From Bryobacteraceae bacterium (lineage in GTDB: Bacteria > Acidobacteriota > Terriglobia > Bryobacterales > Bryobacteraceae), in assembly GCA_025056865.1 (NCBI GenBank), contig JANWVO010000052.1, forward strand, positions 1 to 64,000: a stretch of DNA of 64,000 nucleotides, written 5' to 3'. Numbering within the stretch: position 1 is the first letter of the stretch; each line of letters opens with the position of its first letter. Under the pieces are notes generated by a model. That model ran no database searches and was not told the origin of the DNA. It worked only from the letters and a program-made list of their open reading frames with translations. Below are positions 35,807 through 45,226 of the stretch, one piece after another. The position numbers were made by a program, and so were the translations under genes.

Positions 35807-37066
35807 TCAGCAGGAAAAACTGCGAATCGCCTGCACCGTTTCTTCGATGGCGTCCGCATCATGCGCCGCGGAAACAAAGGCGGCTTCAAATTGGGACGGC
35901 GGGAAATAGACGCCGCGCTCGAGCAAATGGTGGAAGAATGCCGCGTAGCGCTCCGTGTTGCAGGTGGCGGCGTCTTCCCAGCTTCGTACAGGCCGGTCCG
36001 TGAAGAAGAAGGTGAACATGGAGCCGACGCGCTGCACGGTGACGCCTGCCGGAGCCGCCTGGCAGATTCTTGCGGCGGCTGCGTCGATTTGTGAATAAAT
36101 TTCCGGATGATCCATCAGATAACGCAGCACGGCAATTCCGGCGGCCACGGCGCACGGATTGCCGGAAAGCGTTCCGGCCTGATAGACGTTGCCCGCGGGC
36201 GCCACGTGCTGCATGATGTCGGCGCGCCCGCCGTAGGCGGCAATGGGCAGGCCGCCGCCGATGATCTTTCCGAGCGTCGTCAGGTCGGGCCGGATTCCGT
36301 AAAGCTGCTGCGCTCCGCCGAGCGCGAGCCGGAACCCGGTCATGACTTCATCGAAGATCAGCAGCGCGCCGTGCCGCGTGCAGAGCTCGCGCATCGCCTC
36401 CAGAAAGCCCGGCTGCGGCGGCACGCAGCCCATATTGCCGACCACCGGCTCGACGATGACGGCGGCGATCTGCGCGCCGTGCTTTTCGAAGGCCGCTTCC
36501 AGAGCCGGCACGGAGTTGTAGGGAAGAGCAATCGTGGTGCGCGCGAACTCCTCGGGGACGCCCGCCGTGCCGCTGATGCCGAGCGTGGCCACGCCGCTGC
36601 CCGCCTTGACGAGGAGCGAATCGACGTGGCCGTGGTAGCAGCCTTCGAACTTCACCGTGAGCGTTCGCCCGGTGAAGCCGCGCGCCAGCCGCAGCGCGCT
36701 CATCGTGGCTTCGGTGCCCGAGTTGACGAGGCGGACCATTTCGATGGAGGGCACGGCGCGGGTGATGAGTTCCGCCAGCTCGACTTCGCGCTCGGTGGGG
36801 GCGCCGAAGCTGGAGCCGTGCCCGAGGGCTTCGCGCACCGCTTCGACGACCGGCGCGAAGCAGTGGCCGAGGATCAGCGGCCCCCAGGAGCCGATGTAGT
36901 CGATATAGGAGTTGCCGTCGGCGTCTGTCATCCGGCAGCCTTCGCCGCGGCGGATGAAGCGCGGCGTGCCGCCCACGCTGCGGAAGGCGCGCACCGGCGA
37001 ATTCACGCCGCCGGGAATCAGGCGCCGGGCCCGTTCGAAGAGCGCGGCGCTGCGCGAGGTATCCAT
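35807..37066 (-). CDS. hemL: glutamate-1-semialdehyde 2,1-aminomutase
   Basis: A PLP aminomutase of 419 residues, normal length for HemL. It makes 5-aminolevulinate, the first dedicated step to haem and corrinoids by the C5 route. Landmarks are the start [18 protein letters not shown], the [19 protein letters not shown] block, [20 protein letters not shown] and the PLP lysine in [18 protein letters not shown] (about K266). The ATG at 37066 follows a GAGGAGGG ribosome site. It lies five bases after the FAD-reductase gene and is the last of a three-gene operon. The supply of ALA would suit the corrinoid genes elsewhere in the window, though these suggest salvage. Confidence 0.97.
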   Translation of the reverse strand: MDTSRSAALFERARRLIPGGVNSPVRAFRSVGGTPRFIRRGEGCRMTDADGNSYIDYIGSWGPLILGHCFAPVVEAVREALGHGSSFGAPTEREVELAELITRAVPSIEMVRLVNSGTEATMSALRLARGFTGRTLTVKFEGCYHGHVDSLLVKAGSGVATLGISGTAGVPEEFARTTIALPYNSVPALEAAFEKHGAQIAAVIVEPVVGNMGCVPPQPGFLEAMRELCTRHGALLIFDEVMTGFRLALGGAQQLYGIRPDLTTLGKIIGGGLPIAAYGGRADIMQHVAPAGNVYQAGTLSGNPCAVAAGIAVLRYLMDHPEIYSQIDAAAARICQAAPAGVTVQRVGSMFTFFFTDRPVRSWEDAATCNTERYAAFFHHLLERGVYFPPSQFEAAFVSAAHDADAIEETVQAIRSFSC

Positions 37067-37071
37067 GCGAT

Positions 37072-38247
37072 TCAGCCCTCCTCTGCTACCTGATGCCCCA
37101 GCATGGAGCCGAACAGAATTTCCTTCATCGTGCCGTTGAGGCTGCTGAGGATGCGGTCCTTGAGATCGAGATAGCGCTGCGTGCCGGCGAACAGGTCCTG
37201 GACGATGTCGCGCATCCGCGCCGAGTGGCGCATCAGCTCGATCATCCGCGCGGGCACGCTGGAAAAGAGGATTTCCTGGAGGAAGAAACGCTTGGCCAGA
37301 CCGGCGCCATAGATGAGATCCTCGAGGAATTCTCCCCGCAGCAGCGAATCGTAGATGGCGTGGCGGCGGCCCGGCTCCAGCCTGTCGTGCAGGATGGCCT
37401 GCGCCGCGAGGTCGCCGGAGCGGATCGCATAGAAGAGCCCTTCGCCAGTGACCGGATCCACGAGGCCGGCGGCATCGCCCGCGGCCACCCAATGCGGCCC
37501 GCTGATGCGGTTGGAGCGCCACGAGGGGCGCTCGAGCGCGGGGATCACATGGGCGTAGAAGCGCGCGTCCCGGCGCGACAGGCCGTGCTCGTCCATGTAG
37601 CGGTGCAGCAGCTCGCGCGCCTTCTGCGAGGGCACGCCCTTGCCGCAGATGCCGACCGAAAGGTGATCCGTGCGCGGGAAGACCCAGATATAGCCCTCGA
37701 AGTTCGGGAAAAACTGAATGTCGACGCGCGGCCTGGTTTCGGGCACATAGTAGCCGAGCGCGCACATGGTGTCCTGCGGCTTCCATTCGGTGCCGAGATG
37801 GCGCAGCGTGTTGCGGGCTCCCGTGGCGACGACGAGGTAGTCGGCGTCAAGGCTCCCGCTGCGGGTGCGCACGCGCCAGCCCTGCCCGAGCGGCTCGGCA
37901 GCCAGCACGCGTTCGCGCTCGATCTGCGCGCCGGAACGCGCGGCGCGGTCCAGCAGGAACTGATTCAGATCCCGCCGCGAGTAGATGAGCAGCGGATGGC
38001 GGAGGCGCATGGCGACGCTTCCGCCGCGCGGCTCGGAAAGGCGCGCCTCGGTGATCTTCTTTTTCGGGACGGCGTTGTCGAGCAGGAACGGGTACTGGCG
38101 GTATGCCTTGTAGGTGATGCCGCCGCCGCAGGGCTTCTCCCAGGCGAGCTTCTCGTCGAACAGGACCGTGCGCACGCCGGCGGAGGCCAGCGCCGCTGCG
38201 GCCATCGAGCCCGCCGGTCCGCCGCCAAGCACAGCCACCAGCTTCAC
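37072..38247 (-). CDS. FAD-dependent geranylgeranyl-reductase-family oxidoreductase
   Basis: A 391-residue flavoprotein. The FAD-binding GxGxxG motif [19 protein letters not shown] starts at residue 6, followed by the family signature [12 protein letters not shown] (about 37-48). [20 protein letters not shown] is the second FAD motif. Members of this family reduce isoprenoid double bonds in chlorophyll side chains, archaeal lipids or menaquinone. In an acidobacterium the quinone side chain is the likeliest target (inference). Its start overlaps the stop of the upstream lipoprotein gene (ATGA), and hemL follows five bases after its own stop. Confidence 0.88.
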   Translation of the reverse strand: MKLVAVLGGGPAGSMAAAALASAGVRTVLFDEKLAWEKPCGGGITYKAYRQYPFLLDNAVPKKKITEARLSEPRGGSVAMRLRHPLLIYSRRDLNQFLLDRAARSGAQIERERVLAAEPLGQGWRVRTRSGSLDADYLVVATGARNTLRHLGTEWKPQDTMCALGYYVPETRPRVDIQFFPNFEGYIWVFPRTDHLSVGICGKGVPSQKARELLHRYMDEHGLSRRDARFYAHVIPALERPSWRSNRISGPHWVAAGDAAGLVDPVTGEGLFYAIRSGDLAAQAILHDRLEPGRRHAIYDSLLRGEFLEDLIYGAGLAKRFFLQEILFSSVPARMIELMRHSARMRDIVQDLFAGTQRYLDLKDRILSSLNGTMKEILFGSMLGHQVAEEG

Positions 38248-38648
38248 TGTTTGCGCTCCGTTTCCCCCACGGGCGGATGGCCGGGCGGCAGTCCGCCCTC
38301 ACCCTGCTTGGGAGCGTCTGCTGACGGGGGCATCATCCCGTGGCCCATGCCGGAGTCCATCTTCTTCTTCACCACCCATTCATTGCCCTTCCGCTCGAGC
38401 GTGTAGCGCATGGACATGCCGCTCATCGCGCCGCCGCCCTTCGGCCTGAAGCCGACCACGGCGTCGGCCTCGTTGTCGCGGAAGGTGACGCTCGTCACCT
38501 CGATGTCCATCGAGGCGAGGTTCAGGCCGCTGTTCTGCGAGAGGTGCTTGATGACCCCCTGCCGCACGGCTTCGTTCGTCTGGATGTTCTTCGAGCAGCC
38601 GGCCACAAGGGCCAGCGCGAGAGCGAGCGGAATGGTGGCTGTCTTCAC
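38244..38648 (-). CDS. small lipoprotein of unknown function
   Basis: A 134-residue lipoprotein. The signal MKTATIPLALALALVAGC ends in a lipobox with Cys18. The mature part (VRQGVIKHLSQNSGLNLASM, ADAVVGFRPKGG) looks like a small alpha/beta domain; the C-terminal 30 residues are Gly/Met/Pro-rich and probably disordered. I do not recognise a named family. It begins with GTG seven bases after a perfect TATAAT, so the mRNA probably lacks a leader. It overlaps the reductase gene by four bases and opens the three-gene operon that ends with hemL. Confidence 0.78.
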   Translation of the reverse strand: MKTATIPLALALALVAGCSKNIQTNEAVRQGVIKHLSQNSGLNLASMDIEVTSVTFRDNEADAVVGFRPKGGGAMSGMSMRYTLERKGNEWVVKKKMDSGMGHGMMPPSADAPKQGEGGLPPGHPPVGETERKQ

Positions 38649-38655
38649 ACCAGTG

Positions 38656-38661
38656 ATTATA
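38656..38661 (-). promoter_or_regulatory. TATAAT -10 box of the lipoprotein–reductase–hemL operon
   Basis: A consensus TATAAT on the minus strand stands seven bases before the GTG at 38648. With the oppositely oriented TAGACT at 38681-38686 it forms a compact 44-base divergent promoter region in which both genes appear leaderless. Confidence 0.5.
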
Positions 38662-38680
38662 CCGGCCCGCCCTGCTGCGA

Positions 38681-38686
38681 TAGACT
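38681..38686 (+). promoter_or_regulatory. -10 box for a leaderless DUF1080 transcript
   Basis: TAGACT is followed by six bases (ctgctc) and the ATG at 38693. Confidence 0.45.
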
Positions 38687-38692
38687 CTGCTC

Positions 38693-39622
38693 ATGCCGAT
38701 GTTGCAGAGATGGATTCCGGCCCTTGTGATGGGCACAGTCTTTCTGGCTGCGCAGCCGAACCCGTTTCTCGGCCGCTGGAATTTCAACATCCAGACCCCG
38801 GCGGGCCAGCGCGCGAGCTGGCTGGGCATCTATGACCGCGGCAACGGGCTGGAGGTCTGGTACCAGCCCACGGGCGGCAACGTTTTTCAGCTAAAAGACG
38901 TGAAGGTGGAAGGCGGCAGACTCATCCTGACGATTCCCGCCACCGGGCCCACGCGGCCCGCGACAGTGTGGGAGCTGGAAGCGCGCGGCGACCGGCTGAC
39001 CGGGCAGATGCGCCGCGGCGACAGCGCCACGCCGCTCGAGGGCAAGCGCGCACCCGAGCTGAAAAGGCCCGAGCCGAAGGCGTGGACCGAGCCGCGCCCG
39101 CTGTTCAACGGCCGCGACCTGACGGGCTGGGAACCTGCCGGAAACCCGGCCAACAGCCACTGGAAGGCCATCGATGGAGAGCTGGTAAACGAGAAGCTGG
39201 GCGCCAATCTGAAAACCACGGAGAAATTCGAAGACTTCCGGCTTCATTTCGAGGTGATGCTGCCGGAGCACACCAACAGCGGCTTCTATCTGCGGGGGCG
39301 GTATGAGATCCAACTGGAGAACGAGCCCGGCGGCGCCAGCCCGCCGGAGCGCCGCATGGGCTCCGTGTACGGGCGGATCGCGCCGAAGCCCGCGCCGGCC
39401 AACCGTCCCGGGCAGTGGGACGTGTTCGACGTGACGCTGGTGGGGCGCACGCTCACGGTGGTGCAGAACGGCGTGGTGACGATCGACCGCCAGGAGATTG
39501 AAGGCATCACCGGCGGCGCGCTCGACGCTGACGAGGAGCTGCCGGGGCCGTTCCTGATCCAGGGCGACCACGCCGGCGGCGTCCGCTTCCGCAACATCAC
39601 CGTGAGCGTGCCGAAGAAGTAG
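38693..39622 (+). CDS. exported DUF1080 (3-keto-disaccharide hydrolase-like) protein
   Basis: A 309-residue exported protein. A signal peptide occupies residues 1 to about 19 (LQRWIPALVMGTVFLA). The DUF1080 concanavalin-like domain spans about 135-308, with the characteristic RPLFNGRDLTGWEP opening, GFYLRGRYEIQLEN, QWDVFDVTLVGRTLTVVQNG and the closing GVRFRNITV. Some members of this family hydrolyse 3-keto-glycosides produced by Gfo/Idh/MocA oxidoreductases, which gives a possible functional link to the Tat-exported oxidoreductase at 2646 (inference). The N-terminal 100 residues form an extra beta-rich module. It is divergent from the lipoprotein operon. Confidence 0.9.
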   Translation: MPMLQRWIPALVMGTVFLAAQPNPFLGRWNFNIQTPAGQRASWLGIYDRGNGLEVWYQPTGGNVFQLKDVKVEGGRLILTIPATGPTRPATVWELEARGDRLTGQMRRGDSATPLEGKRAPELKRPEPKAWTEPRPLFNGRDLTGWEPAGNPANSHWKAIDGELVNEKLGANLKTTEKFEDFRLHFEVMLPEHTNSGFYLRGRYEIQLENEPGGASPPERRMGSVYGRIAPKPAPANRPGQWDVFDVTLVGRTLTVVQNGVVTIDRQEIEGITGGALDADEELPGPFLIQGDHAGGVRFRNITVSVPKK

Positions 39623-39628
39623 CCGCGC

Positions 39629-39634
39629 TATGCT
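39629..39634 (+). promoter_or_regulatory. -10-like box for a leaderless aminotransferase transcript
   Basis: TATGCT is followed by six bases (gaaggc) and the ATG at 39641. It lies in the 18-base gap after the DUF1080 stop. Confidence 0.4.
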
Positions 39635-39640
39635 GAAGGC

Positions 39641-40891
39641 ATGAACCGAAGGGACGCCGTGGCGCTGTCGCTGTTCGGCGTGGCCGCGCGCGGCCTGGCT
39701 GCGGACGTGCGCCCGCTGCCGGATCCGGCGCTGCTCGAAAAGGACCCGGAGAAGTACTGGCTCCAGGTGCGGCGCGAGCAGTTCCTGCTGCCCGGCTGGC
39801 GCGCCTTTCTGAACAATGGCAGCCTCGGCGTGGCGCCGCGCCCGGTGGTGCGGGCGGTGACGGACTATCTGGAAACCGCCGCCGCGCTGGTGCACGATGA
39901 ATACCCGCGCTGGGGCTACGAGGAGCTGGACGCCGAACGCGCGGAAATGGCCGCCTTCGTGGGCTGCAAGAAGGAAGAGCTTGCCTTCACCCACTGCGCC
40001 ACCGAGGCGATGAGCGTCATTGCCAACGGCATCGACCTCAGGCCGGGCGACGAGGTGCTGATCACCGACCACGAGCACCCGAGCGGCATCGCGCCCTGGG
40101 CGCTGCGGGCGCAGCGGCACGGCATCAGCGTGCGCGAAGCCAAGATCCCGCACCCGCCGCAGAGCCCGGAGCAGCTTGCCGACATTCTCATTTCCGCCAT
40201 CGGCCCCCGCACGCGGGTGCTGAGCTTCTCGGGCATCCTCAGCCCCACCGGCGTGCTGATGCCGGTGCGGGAAATCTGCCGCGCCGCCCGGGCCAAGGGC
40301 GTGCTGACCGTGGTCGATGGCGCGCACATGAACGGGCAGGTGCCGTTCCGCATCGCCGACCTCGAATGCGACTACTTCGCCGGGAGCCCGCACAAGTGGA
40401 TGTTCGCCCCCGCCGGCTGCGGCCTGCTCTACATCCGCGAGGAGCACCTGGACCGCCACTGGCCGGTGATCGTCACCGGCGACTGGGACCGCAAGGAGCT
40501 GAAGGCGGCGCGGTTCATGAAGATCGGCACCAACAACCGCGCGATCATCGCCGGGATGATGGCGGGCAAGCGCTTCCTGGAGGCGCTGGGGCCGGAGAAG
40601 GTCTACGCCCGCATTCACGAGCTTGCGCGCCGCGTGCATGCGATGGCGAAGCAGCGGCCTTACCTGAAGCTGCTCAGCTCCGGCGACGACCGGCTCTACG
40701 GCGCGCTGGTCACGGTGACATTTCCCGAGAAGTTTGATTTCGCGCAGCTCTGGCGCAAGGCGCGCGAGCGGCGCATCTGGCTGTACGGCTCGCAGCGGCT
40801 CCGGATCTCGACGCCCATCCACCTGCGGATGTCGGACATCGAAGCCGCCTTCGAGCTTTTCGACGAAGTGGCAGGACACCGGGCCGCATGA
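39641..40891 (+). CDS. class V PLP aminotransferase (isopenicillin-N epimerase-like), exported?
   Basis: A 416-residue fold-type I PLP enzyme. The PLP lysine is in YFAGSPHKWMFAPAG (about K252), and VVDGAHMNGQVPF has the cofactor-binding Asp. The family includes cysteine desulfurases, kynureninases and isopenicillin-N epimerases, and the closest character is the last. The N-terminus MNRRDAVALSLFGVAARGLA has a twin-arginine-like motif and hydrophobic stretch, so export by Tat is possible, as for several other proteins here. The downstream PPOX gene overlaps its stop by four bases. The substrate is unknown. Confidence 0.87.
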   Translation: MNRRDAVALSLFGVAARGLAADVRPLPDPALLEKDPEKYWLQVRREQFLLPGWRAFLNNGSLGVAPRPVVRAVTDYLETAAALVHDEYPRWGYEELDAERAEMAAFVGCKKEELAFTHCATEAMSVIANGIDLRPGDEVLITDHEHPSGIAPWALRAQRHGISVREAKIPHPPQSPEQLADILISAIGPRTRVLSFSGILSPTGVLMPVREICRAARAKGVLTVVDGAHMNGQVPFRIADLECDYFAGSPHKWMFAPAGCGLLYIREEHLDRHWPVIVTGDWDRKELKAARFMKIGTNNRAIIAGMMAGKRFLEALGPEKVYARIHELARRVHAMAKQRPYLKLLSSGDDRLYGALVTVTFPEKFDFAQLWRKARERRIWLYGSQRLRISTPIHLRMSDIEAAFELFDEVAGHRAA

Positions 40892-41340
40892 AGGAACCGC
40901 TGGCCGAAGCCGCGCTGCTGCTCGACTCGCAGCGGACGATGGTGCTCAGCGTCGCCCTGGAAGGCGGCGGCAGCCATGCCGCGCCTCTCTATTTCGTACG
41001 CGGCGAGGGCTTCGCGCTGTACTGGCTGTCCTCGGCCGAGAGCCTGCACAGCCGCGAGATCGCGCGCACGGGGGAAGCGGCGGCGGCGGTGTTCCGCCCC
41101 TCGCGGCGCTGGGCGGATCTGCGGGGGTTGCAGATCCGCGGCCGCGCCGCCCGCGTGCGCCGCAGCCGCGCGCTGATCGAAAAGTACAAGGCGAAGTTCG
41201 GCCTGGGAAACGAGCTGGACCGCGTGATCGCCAGGAGCGCCCTCTATGTGCTCCGGCCGCGGTGGATGCGCCTGATCGACAACCGCCGCGGATTCGGCTG
41301 GAACATGGAATGGGAATTTCCTGAAAGCGGGGAAGAATAG
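40888..41340 (+). CDS. pyridoxamine-5'-phosphate-oxidase-family (split-barrel flavin-binding) protein
   Basis: A 150-residue split-beta-barrel protein. The opening LLDSQRTMVLSVALEGGGSH, the strand AAPLYFVRGEGFALYWLSS and VLRPRWMRLIDNRRGFGWNM match small PPOX/FMN-binding proteins of about this size. Such proteins bind FMN, F420 or haem and reduce varied substrates. True PdxH is longer. It overlaps the class V PLP enzyme gene by four bases; a B6-related partnership is conceivable but not shown. The M28 peptidase gene starts three bases after its stop. Confidence 0.8.
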   Translation: MKEPLAEAALLLDSQRTMVLSVALEGGGSHAAPLYFVRGEGFALYWLSSAESLHSREIARTGEAAAAVFRPSRRWADLRGLQIRGRAARVRRSRALIEKYKAKFGLGNELDRVIARSALYVLRPRWMRLIDNRRGFGWNMEWEFPESGEE

Positions 41341-41343
41341 GGG

Positions 41344-42804
41344 ATGCCATTGCGCAGAATTTCCGCCTTTTTATTCATCGCTGCGGCCGCGCAGGCGGCG
41401 CTGGCGCCGTCAGAAAGCCGGCTGCTGGGCTGGATCACCGCCGACCTGCTGCGCGCGCACGTGTCGTTCCTCGCCTCCGACGCGCTGGAAGGCCGCGACA
41501 CGCCTTCGCGGGGCCTCGATGCCGCCGCGGAGTACATCGCCAGCCAGTTCCGGCGCATCGGACTGAAGCCGGCGGCCGGCGGCAGCTATTTCCAGACCGC
41601 GCGGATGGAAGCGGTGCGGCAGACGATGGAAGGCTTCACGCTCGAACTCCGCTGGAGCAGCGGCAGTTTCCGGGTGGATCCTTCGCGCGCCGCCGTGATG
41701 AACGGCGAGGCCCTCGAGCTGGCGGGCGCTCCGGTGGTCCGCGTGGCCTGGCAGTCCGCGGAGGATCCATTGCCGCCGCGCGAAGCGGTGGAAGGCAGGG
41801 TCGTGGTGCTGAGCGCGCCCTCGCGGGGCGCGGCATGGGCGGAGAAGCGGCGTCAGCTTGCGGCGCTCGGCCCGGCGGTTGTCATTGCCGCAGGGCCTGC
41901 TTTCCGGCCAAGGACGCTGCTGGAAGAGCGGCAGGAGGGGGGACGGCGGCGCACGCCGTTGGTCCTGGTGTCGGACCCTGAATTTGGCCGGATCGCGGAG
42001 AAGCTCGACGGAACGGCCACGGCGACGGTGCGGATTCCCGCGCCGGAACGCCAGCCGGTGGAACTGAAGAACGTGGCCGCGGTGCTGGAAGGGGCCGACC
42101 CCAGGCTGCGCCACGAATACATCCTGCTGACCGCGCATTACGACCACGTCGGCGTGGGCGGAGAAGGCGGAGGGGACCGCATTTTCAATGGCGCCAACGA
42201 CAATGCCAGCGGCACGGCGACGGTGCTGGCGCTGGCCGAGGCCTTCGCCCGGCACGGTGAAAGGCCGCGCCGCACGCTGGTTTTCCTGCTTTATTTCGGC
42301 GAAGAGAAGGGCCTGGTGGGCTCGCGTTACTATGCCCGCCACCCGCTTTTCCCGCTCGAGCACACCGTGGCCAACCTGAATTTCGAGCAGATGGGCCGCA
42401 TCGACGACAACTCCGGGCCGCGCGCCGGCAAGCTCACCGCCTCCGGCTTCGACTACACGACGCTCGGAGAGCTGCTGGCAGCGGCGGGCGCCGACACGGG
42501 CGTGGAAGCGGCCAAGGACGGCGCCAACAGCGACGCGTTCTTCGCCCGCAGCGACAATCAGGCGCTGGCCGACGCCGGCGTGCCCGCCATCACCGTCGCC
42601 GTCGCCTGGACATTCGCCGACTACCACCGCCCGGGCGATGAGTGGGAGCGGCTGGATTACGCCAACATGGAGCGAGCCGTGCGGACCTGCGCCGTTGCCG
42701 TCTGGCGCGCGGCCAACGCGGAGAGCGCGCCGGCATGGATCGAGACCAACGCCAACGCGGCCCGTTACGCAGAGGCCGCCCGCCGGCTCCGCGCCACGCA
42801 GTGA
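41344..42804 (+). CDS. exported M28-family zinc peptidase
   Basis: A 486-residue exported aminopeptidase-type protein. A signal peptide covers about 1-20 (RISAFLFIAAAAQAALA). A PA-like inserted domain occupies about 100-235. The catalytic domain carries the metal ligands in order: His in TAHYDHVG, Asp in FNGANDNASG, the catalytic Glu and ligand in YFGEEKGLVGS, Glu in NFEQMGR and His in DYHRPGDEWE. It would cleave N-terminal residues from peptides outside the cytoplasm. It lies three bases after the PPOX gene, completing a run of three closely spaced genes. Confidence 0.92.
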   Translation: MPLRRISAFLFIAAAAQAALAPSESRLLGWITADLLRAHVSFLASDALEGRDTPSRGLDAAAEYIASQFRRIGLKPAAGGSYFQTARMEAVRQTMEGFTLELRWSSGSFRVDPSRAAVMNGEALELAGAPVVRVAWQSAEDPLPPREAVEGRVVVLSAPSRGAAWAEKRRQLAALGPAVVIAAGPAFRPRTLLEERQEGGRRRTPLVLVSDPEFGRIAEKLDGTATATVRIPAPERQPVELKNVAAVLEGADPRLRHEYILLTAHYDHVGVGGEGGGDRIFNGANDNASGTATVLALAEAFARHGERPRRTLVFLLYFGEEKGLVGSRYYARHPLFPLEHTVANLNFEQMGRIDDNSGPRAGKLTASGFDYTTLGELLAAAGADTGVEAAKDGANSDAFFARSDNQALADAGVPAITVAVAWTFADYHRPGDEWERLDYANMERAVRTCAVAVWRAANAESAPAWIETNANAARYAEAARRLRATQ

Positions 42805-42830
42805 GCGGATGCTACCCTTGATAGTTCCGG

Positions 42831-44996
42831 ATGGGCACTCTCCGTTACACGACCAGGCACGGCATCACCGTCACCCGCACGCGCAGCCGGCTTCCCTACC
42901 GGCGCGGGCTCGAGCATCTGCTGTCTGAGCTCGACCGCCGCCGCGGAATCTATCTCTCTTCCGGCTACGAGTACCCGGAGCGGTATTCGCGGTGGGACAT
43001 CGCGAGCGTGAATCCGCCGCTGGAGATCTGCGGCGAAGGCCGCGCGATCGAATTCCGCCCGCTGAACCTGCGCGGACAGATGCTGGCGGAAATGTTTTAT
43101 CACGTGCTGCGGGACCACCCGCACTGGGCATCGCTGGAACTGGCCGCGGGCGGGCTGCGAGGCCGGCTGCGGCCGCTTCCGGCGCTTTTCCCCGAAGAAG
43201 AGCGCTCCAAGCAGCCCTCGTTCTTCTCCATCCTGCGGGCGCTGGTGGAGGAGTTCCGGCATCCGCGCGACAACCGGCTGGCGCTGGTGGGGGCCTTCGG
43301 CTACGACCTTCTGTTCCAGTTCGACCCGATCCGCCTGCGGCTGCCCCGTTCCGGGCAGAAGGACCTGCGCCTGTTCCTCTGCGACGACATCTGCTTCATG
43401 GACCGCAAGAAGGAGGTGATCGAGCGGTTCGAGTACGACTTCGACTTCGAAGGCCTGTCGACGCTCGGCCTGCCGCGGACGGGCGAGGATGTCCAGCCTG
43501 CCCCCGCAGCCGCGCCGCCCGAAATCGCCAGCGATCATACGCCCGAGGAGTACATGGCCAAGGTGGAGCGCGTGCGCGAGGGGATGAAGCGCGGCGACTA
43601 CTACGAAGTGGTGCTGCGGCAGACCTTCTCGGCGGGCTTCGCCGGCAGCGTCTCGCAACTGTTCCGCCGCATCCAGCGGGGCAGCCCGAGCCCGTACGAG
43701 TTCCTGCTCCAGTTCGGCGACGAGCAGCTTGCCGGGGCCTCGCCGGAGATGTTCGTGCGCGTCGAGGGGCGGCGCGTCGAGACCTGCCCCATCTCCGGCA
43801 CGGTGCGCCGCACCGGCGACCCGCTGCGCGACCACGACCTCATCCGCGAGCTGCTCAACTCTCCCAAGGAGGAGAGCGAGCTCACCATGTGCACGGACGT
43901 CGACCGCAACGACAAGTCGCGCGTGTGCAGGCCCGGCTCGGTGCGCGTCATCGGCCGGCGCCTGATCGAGCGCTATGCGGGGCTGTTCCACACGGTGGAC
44001 CATGTCGAAGGCGAGCTGGCCGAGGGCTACGACGCGCTGGACGCGTTCCTGTCCCACATGTGGGCGGTGACGGTGATCGGAGCCCCGAAGAAGGCAGCGG
44101 CGCAGGCGATCGAGGACCTGGAGAAGGACGCCCGCGGCTGGTACGGAGGCGCGGTGGGAATGCTGTCGCTGAACGGCGACATCAATACGGGCATCCTCAT
44201 CCGCACGGTGCACCTGAAGGACGGACTGGCCCGCTACGGGGCCGGCGCCACCATCCTGTACGATTCCGATCCGGCGGCCGAGGAGCGGGAGACGCGGCTG
44301 AAGGCGACGGGCTTCTTCCGCTCGCTGGAGCAGGAGCCGCAGCCGCGGCGGACGGCGCGGCGGGCGCTGCCGGGCCGCGGCATGCGCGTGCTGCTGGTGG
44401 ACAACGACGACTGCTTCATCCAGACGCTGGCCAACTACGTCCGTCAGACCGGCGCCGAGGTGGTCACCTACCGCGCCGGATTCCCGCCGGAAGTGTTTGA
44501 AACATTCCGGCCGGATTTTGTACTGGTCTCGCCCGGCCCGGGACGGCCCGAGGATTTCGGCGTGCCCGCCCTGGTGCGCGACTGCGTGCGGCGCGGCGTT
44601 CCGGTCTTTGGCGTCTGCCTGGGTTTGCAGGGCGTCGTGGAAGCCTTCGGCGGCGAGCTGGGCGTGCTGCCCTACCCGATGCACGGCAAGCCGTCGCGCA
44701 TCCGGCACGACGGGCGCGGCGTCTTCGCCGGGCTTCCGCAGGACATCAAGGTGGGCCGGTACCACTCGCTGTACGCGGTCCGCGAGAAGCTGCCTGCGGA
44801 GCTGGAAATCACTGCTGAAAGCGACGATGGCGTCATCATGGGGGTGCGCCACCGCGAGCTGCCGGTGGAAGCCGTGCAGTTCCATCCCGAGAGCCTTCTC
44901 TCGCAGGACGGCGGGCATGGGCTCGCGATGATGGAAAACGTGGTGAAGATGTTCCGCCGGCGCAAGGGAGCGAAGAGCGCCGCCGGGCAGGAGTGA
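42831..44996 (+). CDS. trpE(G): anthranilate synthase, components I and II fused (TrpE-TrpG)
   Basis: A fused enzyme of 721 residues. The TrpE part (about 1-500) has the chorismate-binding blocks PSPYEFLLQFGDEQLAGASP, CPISGTVRRTG, TMCTDVDRNDKSRVCRPGSV and GAPKKAAAQAIEDLEK. The TrpG glutaminase begins near 518 (VLLVDNDDCFIQTLANYVRQ) and keeps its triad: Cys in FGVCLGLQG, and His and Glu in QFHPES. It converts chorismate and glutamine to anthranilate. The fused form is known from rhizobia, phenazine loci and other groups. No other trp gene is adjacent. GATAGT at 42820-42825 is a possible -10 element with almost no leader. Confidence 0.95.
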   Translation: MGTLRYTTRHGITVTRTRSRLPYRRGLEHLLSELDRRRGIYLSSGYEYPERYSRWDIASVNPPLEICGEGRAIEFRPLNLRGQMLAEMFYHVLRDHPHWASLELAAGGLRGRLRPLPALFPEEERSKQPSFFSILRALVEEFRHPRDNRLALVGAFGYDLLFQFDPIRLRLPRSGQKDLRLFLCDDICFMDRKKEVIERFEYDFDFEGLSTLGLPRTGEDVQPAPAAAPPEIASDHTPEEYMAKVERVREGMKRGDYYEVVLRQTFSAGFAGSVSQLFRRIQRGSPSPYEFLLQFGDEQLAGASPEMFVRVEGRRVETCPISGTVRRTGDPLRDHDLIRELLNSPKEESELTMCTDVDRNDKSRVCRPGSVRVIGRRLIERYAGLFHTVDHVEGELAEGYDALDAFLSHMWAVTVIGAPKKAAAQAIEDLEKDARGWYGGAVGMLSLNGDINTGILIRTVHLKDGLARYGAGATILYDSDPAAEERETRLKATGFFRSLEQEPQPRRTARRALPGRGMRVLLVDNDDCFIQTLANYVRQTGAEVVTYRAGFPPEVFETFRPDFVLVSPGPGRPEDFGVPALVRDCVRRGVPVFGVCLGLQGVVEAFGGELGVLPYPMHGKPSRIRHDGRGVFAGLPQDIKVGRYHSLYAVREKLPAELEITAESDDGVIMGVRHRELPVEAVQFHPESLLSQDGGHGLAMMENVVKMFRRRKGAKSAAGQE

Positions 44997-45085
44997 GTCA
45001 GCGGAATTCCGGGGCTTTTTCCGTGGAAAGCAGCAGAAATCCCCTGGGGTACTGGTACCGGCAAGCCATTGCGCGGGGAGGCCGG

Positions 45086-45226
45086 ATGCAGGAGACTGGC
45101 TTCAGAGGCATGTCTTTTTCCGACGTCATCTACGTCCTGTTCCTGCTGATCTGCGCCTGGCTTGCCCTCGCCTGGGATTCGGAGGGCGGCGGCGGCAAGA
45201 GGGCGCGCCTGCCGCTTCGCGCCTGA
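45086..45226 (+). CDS. 46-residue single-span membrane peptide upstream of hpnE
   Basis: A small open frame whose ATG follows GGGGAGG by four bases. The product has a short polar N-terminus, one membrane span (SDVIYVLFLLICAWLALAW) and a charged Gly/Arg-rich tail. An upstream in-frame GTG at 44993 also exists, but the ribosome site favours the ATG. Its TGA is followed immediately by the ATG of hpnE, so the two are coupled. This suggests either a leader peptide that sets hpnE translation or a small partner that keeps a hopanoid enzyme at the membrane (inference). No family recognised. Confidence 0.5.
   Translation: MQETGFRGMSFSDVIYVLFLLICAWLALAWDSEGGGGKRARLPLRA

Noticed and set aside
44993-45085. 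GTG-started longer version of the small membrane peptide overlapping the trpEG stop
   Set aside because: The internal ATG at 45086 has a strong ribosome site, and the extra 31 residues show no feature; kept only as an alternative start.
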